Origin: Elymus sibiricus
Taxonomy: Eukaryota > Streptophyta > Magnoliopsida > Poales > Poaceae
DNA: 64,000 nucleotides
Reading direction: 5' to 3'
Assembly: GCA_039707655.1 (NCBI GenBank)
Contig: CM077667.1
Span: forward strand, 544,960,222-545,024,221
Part shown: positions 57,697 through 64,000 of the stretch, piece after piece
Layout: every line of letters begins with the position of its first letter
Position numbering within the stretch: position 1 is the first letter of the stretch
Made by a program: the position numbers and the translations under genes
The notes under the pieces: model-generated
The model's database searches: none
Seen by the model: the letters and a program-made list of their open reading frames with translations, nothing else
Told to the model about the DNA's origin: nothing

Positions 57697-58616
57697 CACA
57701 CACATTCTATGAACACTTTTAATGTGCGTAGAAATTTTATCCTTTGACCTTCAATTCATAATAAGTGGATAAGAGACGCCGGAGAGAAGGTGATGTGGCG
57801 CGAACGAGACGGTGGTGGGCAAGGACCGAGCAAAGAATTGGGAGATCAACACATGAGAGAAAAGGCATCGAGGAGAAAACAGGGGGGGGGGGGGAGGAAA
57901 TCATAAGAAGAAGGATAAGGGAGGATACGGTAGAACGCCAGTCGCAGGACGATGGCCAGAAGTCACCATGGAGGCAAGTCTCGACCCTTCTATCTCTTTG
58001 TGCCAAGTTTGTTGTGCCATTTACTATGGAGCAGAGGAACTATGCGCCGGCCCTGTTCGCGTCACGTACAAACCCCTCTGAAACTCGTTTTTTTGGGTTT
58101 TATGAAGTTTCTACAAGTTATGTTTTCTCTATCTTTTTTGGTAATTTATTTGTCTACCTTTTCGTGAGAGGGGGCGGGGGGGAGGGGTATTTTATTTTAA
58201 AAAATGTGCCTGAATGTTCATAAATGAATGTTCAGATTTTTAAAAACATTATAAATATTTTTAAATGAATGTTCAGATTTATGATAATTGTTCAGAGGTT
58301 TGTAAACAAATCACACAAACGCTTTTAAAAATATTTAGTTTTTCTCAAACAATGATCAGATTTTAAAAAGCATTTTAAATATTTTTAAATGGATTTTTAG
58401 AATTTGTGAGCTTTTTTTAGAAAGCCTACTATGAAACCAATTGTAAGTAAACAAAAGCGCTGCGATTATACGGAGCGCCGGCCCAAGACGCACACATATG
58501 CTTTTGCTCGTTGTTTTGACGCAACCTAAATTATTTAAAAAAAAGTCCACACACATTCTATGAACACTTTTAATGTGTGTAGAAATTTTATCCTATGACC
58601 TCCAATTCATAATAAG
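57697..58616. repeat. Duplicated unit A with ~65-bp direct repeats at its ends
   Basis: 57697-57763 and 58550-58616 are near-identical (CACACACATTCTATGAACAC through CAATTCATAATAAGTG). The body (57770-58540) matches 60185-61095. No family is recognised. ORFs on either strand are unlikely to be genes. Confidence 0.75.
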
Positions 58617-58725
58617 TGTCATGGTTTTAATTAAAATTTAGTTAAAATGAAACTAAAACCGAGGGCGTAAATATTTCTTCTGCCTACAGCAGAGCTGGAG
58701 CTGAAGCCTGAAGCAGAGGAGGGGG

Positions 58726-58833
58726 ATGGCGGCAGTCGGGCGGAGCGTCGTGCGCCGTCGCCTCGCCGTCTCCGGTGGCACCCCTCCAATTCTTTACAGT
58801 TCCATGAGAGCATCAAATCAAAAAACAAAATAG
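58726..58833 (+). CDS. Small unrecognised ORF, 35 aa, possible captured gene start
   Basis: ATG in the context GGGGGATGGC, Arg-rich amphipathic N-terminus (MAAVGRSVVRRRLAVSGG), a pattern seen in organelle-targeted proteins. The GC-rich start is joined at 58788 to the segmental duplication and a stop follows soon after. It may be a fragment of a host gene's first exon. Confidence 0.2.
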   Translation: MAAVGRSVVRRRLAVSGGTPPILYSSMRASNQKTK

Positions 58834-61215
58834 CTAGACAAAATGTCCACTCCAATTTGCTTGCGAAAAGTACCATCAGTGGGTGTTAAGATGGGAGTAT
58901 GATCTCTTAAAATCATGGGAAAATTACGAACCTTTTTATTAGGGGTACTCCACACACCAGCCACAATTAACAAGATAAGATCCATTTTTTTTGGTAAATA
59001 GGAGCAGAAGTGTGTTGCTTGCCATAACAAGTATAAGGACTGCTAACCAATGTCAAAGAAGCCACACTTTTTCCTAAAGTATGGAAAACACTCATGCGAA
59101 AACAATTTACATTAGAAGTACTCTTATCAACATCATACAAGATATCATTCAGGTCTCCCATCAGTTTGCCCAAGTTATCATACAAAATTTTGCAACACTA
59201 TCCCAAATCACACTAGTCTGAAGGTGGTACAGGTCGGTCATCATAGATACTCCCTCCGTTTCTTTTTACTCTGGATATAAGATTTGATCAAAGTCAAACT
59301 ACACAAAGTTTGACCAAATTTATATAAAAATATGAACCTCTAAAATACTAAAACTATATAGTATGAAAATACATTTCGTGTGCATCTAATAATATTGATT
59401 TCATATTGTGAATGTTTATATTTTTTAATATAAAATTAGTCAAACTTTACAAAGCTTGACTTTGACCAAACCTTATATGCGGACTAAAAAGAAACGGAGG
59501 GAGTACAAACCAGACCAAACTTGATACCCAAGGCTATATGAACAACATTAGTTAAGATGGCATGAAAAGATGCACTATGAATAGAGACTTTCAGCTCATC
59601 ATTCCATAACCCGCCCTAGCGATCCTCTTGAAGGAACTACTATACTATCCGACATGCCGAGATGATTTACAAGATCTTGAGATTTAACTATAGAGGATTC
59701 ATTTTTTGAAATGTTGTGGAGTAGATGAGATGTGTCAGGTAAGTCATGCAATCATTACAAAGGTGTCAGCCTATACCTCGACAATTCTAGGCAATGCACT
59801 TCATGGCGACCAAGGCGTGTTAGAATCCCAAGGTTCTCCTTGTTGATCTTATAGCAGGAAGAACTTGATGCCTCCAATTATAAAATTTGCTTCAAACCAC
59901 CTTATTGACTAGTTGTCCGTTAATCATATTAGATAAAAAATGGAGTAGCCGACACAAACAAGTGATCACACTAAGTAAGATCATGCCGATGCCCATGAGC
60001 CACGACATCCTCCGAAGGCTCTTCCACCATGAAGGCAGGACTTGGAAATGGAGTCAGCGACGGCGTGATAGACGAGCCCTCGATCGCCTCGCCACTAGAC
60101 TTAGGTCGAGGATCGACTAGGAGCAAAACCGGAACCAAAGGGTGTGAGTCAGACCCGTCATGGATAAGTGACGTCGGAGGGGAGTCCGGACGGAGAGAAG
60201 GTGATGTGGCGTGAACGAGACGGTGGTGGGCAAGGACCGAGCAAAGAACTGGGAGATCAACAAATGAGAGAAAGGGGATCGAGGAGAAAACAGGGGGTGA
60301 GAGGAAATCATAAGAAGAAGGAGAAGGGAGGATACGGTAGAACGCCAATCACAGGACGATGGCCAGAAGTCGCCATGGAGGCAAGTCTCGACCCTTCTAC
60401 TATCTCTTTGTGCCAAGTTTGTTGTGCCACTTACTATGGAGCAGAGTAACTATGCGCCGGCCCTGTTAGCGTCACGTACAAACCCCTTTGAGACTCGTTT
60501 TTTTTGGGTTTTATGAAGTTTCTACAATTTATGTTTTCTCTACCTTTTTTTTGGTAATTTATTTGTCTACTCTTTTCCGGGGGGGGGGGAGGGGGGGAGG
60601 GGGGGAGGGGTATTTTATTTTTAAAAATGTGCCTGAAATTTCATAAATGTTAAAATATTTCCACTTTTAAAAAAATGTTCACATTGCTCTCACAATGTTC
60701 ATAAAATTTATAAGTGTTCAGAGGTTTGTAAACAAATTTCACAAACGCATTTAAAAATATTTATTTTTTCTAAAAGAATGTTCAGATTTAAAAAACGTTT
60801 GAAATATTTTTTAAATGAATTTTTAGAATTTGTGAGCTTTTTTTTAGAAAGCCGACTATGAAGCCAAATGTTCGTAAACAAAAGCGCTGCGATTACACGG
60901 ATTAAAAATGTTTAGTTTTTCTAAAGGAATGTTCAGATTTTTAAATGAATTTGTAGAATTTGTGAGTTTTTTTTTGAAAAACCGACTATGAAACCAAATG
61001 TACCTAAAAAAAGCGCTGCCATTATACGGAGCGTCAATATGGGCCAGCCCAAGAAGCACACATATGCGTTTGCTCTTTGTTTTGACGCAACCAACATGAT
61101 GATGATCTTCTAAAGAAAGAAAACGTCATGATGAGGGAAACCATGTCAGATCTTCGTAGTCCATAGAAAGCTCACAGTCAGGTCTGAGCGAGTACAAAGT
61201 GCGCAGAAAAAACTA
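58788..61215. repeat. Segmental duplication, copy 2
   Basis: The fuller copy of the segment seen at 47795-48403 and 51455-51660. It includes unit B (60185-61095), a relative of unit A. A Stowaway MITE (59250-59503) has entered this copy only. The LINE 3' end abuts it at 61216. Confidence 0.75.
59250..59503. mobile_element. Stowaway MITE
   Basis: CTCCCTCCGTTTCTTTTTA... and ...AAAAAGAAACGGAGGGAG ends, TA on both sides. 254 bp. Absent from the matching place in copy 1. Confidence 0.92.
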
Positions 61216-61218
61216 GTG

Positions 61219-61777
61219 TTTTTTTTTTGAGGGAAAGCCTTCATGGCGCGCTTTATTTCAATTCAAACAAAGATACATCGTTCATTACAGCCGGGATAAT
61301 GAAACAAGGGGGATCATCATCCCAAGAAACAGCAGAATTAGTAAGACAAGCATGTCTAGCTAAATGATGCGCCACGAAATTTGCCTCCCTGAAGCAGTGT
61401 TGAATTGAAATGGAGCCAATCCTGTAGGCTACCTGGAGACAATCTGCAAGAATCGCTGAGTACGGGGACCAGACCTGGATAATTCCCTTGAAAGCTTCCA
61501 CAAGCTCCAACGAGTCAGATTCGATGATAATTGGGGCACAACCCAGAGTCTCAATAAAAGATAATCCTTGCAAGAGAGCCGTAGCTTCAGCAGTTGCCGC
61601 GTCAAGGAGATTCTGCAACGGCCAGCATGCACCCGCGATCTCCTCCCCCTTGTCATTGCGCACCACAGCCCCTGCACCTCCCGAACCATTTTCAGAGAAA
61701 GCGGCGTCCACATTCAGTTTATATGTGTTACCTGGTGGCTTTGACCAAGCTATCTCACGAGGTTCAGGGCAACGTTT
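61219..61777 (-). mobile_element. LINE 3' end
   Basis: A poly-A tail (ten T on plus, 61219-61228) is followed, going into the element, by a short 3' UTR and an RNase H-coding end. The 5' side is cut at 61777 by the Copia LTR, and the remainder would lie beyond the right edge. Plant LINEs often end in such an RNase H domain. Confidence 0.75.
61253..61777 (-). CDS. LINE RNase H-like domain, C-terminal part of ORF2
   Basis: Open from the LTR junction at 61777 to the stop at 61253. Type I RNase H fold features: Asp in LNVDAAFSENG, Glu in TAEATALLQGL, Asp in IIESDSLELV, and EANFVAHHLARHA near the end, as in the PF13456 family. The reverse transcriptase part is not in the window. No stop is seen within the part present. 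Confidence 0.75.
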   Translation of the reverse strand, partial: KRCPEPREIAWSKPPGNTYKLNVDAAFSENGSGGAGAVVRNDKGEEIAGACWPLQNLLDAATAEATALLQGLSFIETLGCAPIIIESDSLELVEAFKGIIQVWSPYSAILADCLQVAYRIGSISIQHCFREANFVAHHLARHACLTNSAVSWDDDPPCFIIPAVMNDVSLFELK

Positions 61778-63952
61778 TGTAGGAGATATGCCCTAGAGGC
61801 AATAATAAATGTTATTGATTATCTCCCTGTTCATAATTAGGTTTATGTTCCATGCTATAACTGCTGTGGTTCTCGAGTCTGCAATAACCACGAGGCTCGG
61901 AGGAAGACTCATATGCACGTGTGGGATAATAAACGGTAAAATGTATTCCTAGTCAAGCCTCTATGACTGGCTCAAGTATTGCATGATGATCCTGTTTTCC
62001 TGATCATGGGCATGGCTATGCCGGCAATTTTGAGGGCACAATTGTTGGTAGAACACTTGTGTTGAATCGACCCAAATTGATGTTATGCTATGAGATACAT
62101 TCGTCATAAGTTAATGGTTAATAACACAGGAAGTTAATGTTTGCATAATTCCTTAGACCATGAGAGTATCGAGTTTCTTCATGCTTGCTTCATGAACTTT
62201 GGGGTTTGTTAAACGTCATCCGTAAATGGGTGGCTATTACGGCGGCTTTCGGGTTCATGGAAAAGTATGTCAAGTAACTTGATAGCTCAAGATTGGGATT
62301 TGCTCCTCCGACGATGGAGAGATATCTATGGGCCCTCTCGGTGTTATGGTATCCATCATCGTCTGGCCAGACACAGGGTGATTTGATCACAGGGATGCCG
62401 GAACACGGGAACGAGAAAAGAGAACAATACCGGCAATGAGGTAACTGGCATTGTGGACAAATGTTGATCCACGAGGATGCCCATGTTTCTCACCTCGGGT
62501 AATTGTAACATATCGCGAAGCAACAGGAATAGCACACGGCAACTGGAGGTTCACTCGAATATTCATTCGTGTGGGTATAGGGGTCAATATGGGTGTCCAC
62601 GGCTCCGATGTTGATCATTGATCGGAAGGGGTTCCAGGTCATGTCTATGCTTCACCGAACCTATAGGGTCACACACTTAAGGGTCATCTATCTGCTGAAT
62701 ACTAGACAAGGAGTCCGAGAGAAAGTCACTGGAAAAGTTTCGGAGACAACGGAAAAGTTCCGGAGAGAACACCGGAAAAGTTTCGGTAAAACCGAAAAGT
62801 TGTTTCGGATAAAACCATTGATCCAAAAAGGTTTCGGCAAGCACCGGGAATGTTTTGGAGGTTGCCAGATTGGTCTGGTAATTTCTGGAATTTTTCCGGA
62901 GAAAAAACCGAAAAAGGTTTTCGGAGCTACCGGAATTGTTTACCGGGTAAACGAAGATGGTTTTAAATTAAACCACCATACCGGAAATGTTCCGGAGCGA
63001 GTCCAGATAATTTTAGAGGGTGCCGGAAATGTTCTGGGACCTTCCGGAATTTTTCAGAAGTAATAGTCGCGGAAAACATCTTGTCCCAGCGTGAGGGGAC
63101 AAGATCCCACGATACGTGGGGCTGTTTTGGGGGCGCCCCCCTTGAGGGGGCAGCCCCTTGTGGCTGGACAAAAGTGTTGGGGGGCCCCCCATGGTGGGGG
63201 GCAGCCTCCACAAATGGTGGAGAGTGTTGGGAGGAAGGTGGGGCCCCATGGGGAACTGGACAAGGGAGCATGTTTTCTCCATGTTTGGTGGGAACATGTT
63301 TCCTTGTTTGGTGGATGCATGTTTTGTGGGCTGAATTTCAGCCCCCCCTCACCCCTTCCACCACTATATAAGGAGGTGGAGAGGAGCTCTCCATACACAC
63401 TCCAACTCTCATACACATGCCATGCATTATCTGGCTTCTTCTCTCCCTCCCACGAAAAGAGTTTCGTAGAGCCGAAAGGCTGTCTGGGTTCCGGTGGGAA
63501 CTAGTTCTGGACGGCGAAGCCCTGCCGGATAGATGACACCGTATGTGTGCAACTCTGTAGAGAGATCGTAGTTTCGGTCTTAGTTCGAGAGTGCCTCCCG
63601 AAGGGCTGTCCGTGTGACCGTCCGAGTTTTGGAGGTCCTCCCGAAGGGCTGTCCGAGTGACAGTCCGAGTTTCGGAGGTCCTCCCGAAGGGCTGTCCGAG
63701 ACACCGTCCGGGGGACTGTCCGACCGCCTCCCGGAGGGCTGTCCGCGGGGCAGATGAGGGTATACATCCTCACGGTTGGGAGGTTGTAAAATCCTAGCTG
63801 CGGGGATCTGCACCGCCGATCGTCATCGACTCTACTTCCGCTGCGCTACGAGTCGGTAACGAATATGATCAAACCTTGTATGCAGTCTCCATAGTGGTCC
63901 TGGGCTGGTGCGTAGGTCGGAAATTTTTTATTTTCTGCTGCGTTACCCTACA
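61778..63952 (+). repeat. 5' LTR of Copia element 3
   Basis: Close to the solo LTR 52288-54444 in both halves, including the GGGACAAGATCCCACGA region, and like the 24503 LTRs in the outer parts. TATA box CTATATAAGG at 63364-63373. Confidence 0.92.
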
Positions 63953-63953
63953 G

Positions 63954-63967
63954 TGGCATCAAGAGCC
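63954..63967 (+). other. Primer-binding site of Copia element 3
   Basis: TGGCATCAAGAGCC one base after the LTR, the same variant as in Copia element 2. Confidence 0.85.
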
Positions 63968-64000
63968 GTGATATGCGTAGATGCAGGTTGCGATCTAGAA

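Larger units (their letters stand above)
61778..64000 (+). mobile_element. Copia element 3: 5' LTR, primer site and start of the interior, running out of the window
   Basis: LTR 61778-63952 (2175 bp), TGTAGGAGATATGCCC to GCGTTACCCTACA, then a primer site. A single LTR followed by a primer site means the element continues to the right. The probable target copy is CGTTT (61773-61777); its partner lies outside. It inserted into the LINE. Confidence 0.9.

Noticed and set aside
57765..58223. 152-aa ORF and its relative at 60168-60449
   Set aside because: They are parts of the A/B repeat units in different frames, Arg-rich low complexity, without shared reading over their length.

Overview
The window is nuclear DNA of a grass of the Triticeae (wheat, Aegilops or barley type). 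The evidence is in the repeats: BARE1/WIS/Angela-type Copia LTRs opening TGTTGGAAATATGCCC, a second Copia family opening TGTAGGAGATATGCCC, CACTA elements with CACTAGTAGAAAAC ends and TTTAGTCCCGGTTGG subterminal arrays, and Stowaway MITEs with CTCCCTCCGT ends and TA target duplications. The organisation is nested transposons around one apparent host gene. No bacterial features, rRNA, tRNA or CRISPR arrays were seen.

Layout. 1-419: probable end of an LTR. 420-13740: the 3' part of a CACTA element (plus strand) with a decayed Ulp1-protease gene, split by a complete Copia element (4545-13565, TSD AAGTT). 13754-15392: a broken PIF/Harbinger-like (Plant_tran) transposase. 15700-15981: a Stowaway-like MITE into which a second, complete CACTA element of the same family has inserted (15982-36804, TSD CTT, genes on minus). 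That element carries, in its own 5' to 3' order, a TATA box, an intact 119-residue coiled-coil plus tail-anchor protein, a broken TNP2 transposase gene holding a whole Copia element (24503-34009), a ~338-bp tandem repeat, a second promoter, a 142-residue unknown ORF and a broken Ulp1-protease gene.

36805-44709 is the gene island. Three Stowaway MITEs precede a spliced, uninterrupted gene for a cytoplasmic protein kinase fused to a Major Sperm Protein domain (40085-43273). It has a possible alternative last exon made of 48-bp repeats (to 43698). This architecture is the one described for the wheat necrotroph-sensitivity genes Snn3-D1 and Snn5, and it is the most biologically interesting item in the window.

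44710-47012: the 3' end of a different CACTA family with a PF03004-type gene. 47795-61215: a degraded segmental duplication, interrupted by Gypsy-derived sequence (48404-51450) and by a PIF/Harbinger element (about 51668-57545) with its two-gene set (Myb/SANT-like protein and HARBI1-like nuclease). A solo Copia LTR (52288-54444, TSD CTCGA) lies inside the Harbinger element. 61219-61777: a LINE 3' end with an RNase H domain. 61778 to the end: the 5' LTR and primer site of a Copia element that runs out of the window.

All coordinates, splice sites and mismatch counts were worked out by eye; no alignment or database search was run.
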